Origin: Hydrangea macrophylla
Lineage: Eukaryota > Streptophyta > Magnoliopsida > Cornales > Hydrangeaceae
Reading direction: 5' to 3'
Length of the DNA stretch: 64,000 nucleotides
Assembly (NCBI GenBank): GCA_033977485.1
Contig: CM066989.1
Location: 97,049,887-97,113,886 of the forward strand
The notes under the pieces were generated by a model. It was not told where the DNA came from and did no database searches. It worked only from the letters and a program-made list of their open reading frames with translations. Positions 63,660 through 64,000 of the stretch are shown in pieces (within the stretch, counting starts at the first letter, position 1; each line of letters begins with the position of its first letter). The translations under genes and the position numbers were made by a program.

Positions 63660-64000
63660 TTTGTGAAACCCTGAATAAGAAAGAAGCTCCAAATGCAAAC
63701 AACATACCTGTTGATGTTGGAGATTACTATGGTCATTATTGCTGACTCAGAGGTGGATTTTGGTTGCCTTTGGTATTTCTATCAGGATATGGTTGCCCTG
63801 CTGTGTTGTGGGAAACAAATACGACGCTCTATGGACACGGAAAATCAGATGTAGGATACATACACAGCTAGGACAGTAATACACAAAATTTGTAATTAAT
63901 CATAGAATATACCTTCCTGTTTGTGCTCTCATTTCCTCTCATTTCCAAAATTATCAAATAAATCCATTACCTATCTCCAATTTATTATATTAAGACTTTT

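Overview
The window is plant nuclear DNA, most probably from a eudicot; I cannot name the species. The signs are two nested Ty3/gypsy LTR retrotransposons of Tat/Ogre type, a Stowaway-type MITE, plant LINE fragments, a fragment of a POLTERGEIST-like PP2C, and exons of a plant SRO/RCD1 gene with ordinary GT-AG introns. Most of the sequence is repeats. No bacterial feature, tRNA or rRNA is visible.

Layout. Positions 1-50294 are one AT-rich satellite array that has been broken up by insertions. The satellite blocks are 1-2239, 29019-36893, 38674-45038 and 48263-50294. The monomer is about 20-21 bp and is arranged in higher-order units of roughly 0.66-1.3 kb. Inside each unit the monomers switch strand for about 220-240 bp. 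A Tat-lineage retrotransposon (2240-29018, minus strand, TSD GGATC) lies in the first part of the array. A second, gag-only LTR retrotransposon with 3,098-bp LTRs (14287-27630, minus strand, TSD CTACC) is inserted near the start of its gag. A 5'-truncated LINE (36894-38673) and a 3.2-kb solo LTR of the second element's family (45039-48262, plus strand, TSD CCCCT) are also in the array. Removing each LTR insertion restores continuous satellite or continuous gag.

The Tat element carries gag, protease, reverse transcriptase, RNase H, a second archaeal-like RNase H and integrase, all broken by stops or frameshifts. Between pol and its 3' LTR, on the opposite strand, lies a host-like gene with a plant mobile domain. 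That gene has its own TATA box, introns and poly(A) signal, and meets pol tail to tail. The inner element has one intact gag ORF, no pol, and several tandem-repeat arrays in its internal region. It is probably moved in trans.

A 500-N assembly gap (50295-50794) separates the array from the rest. Beyond it are the 3' exons of an SRO-family gene (PARP-like and RST domains, plus strand, 51448-59717). Its roughly 7-kb intron holds an antisense PP2C exon fragment, LINE pieces, a TRIM-like element and microsatellites. The 5' exons (WWE and early PARP) and the last exon were not found. The final 4 kb hold a short LTR-retroelement remnant and a 183-bp foldback element.
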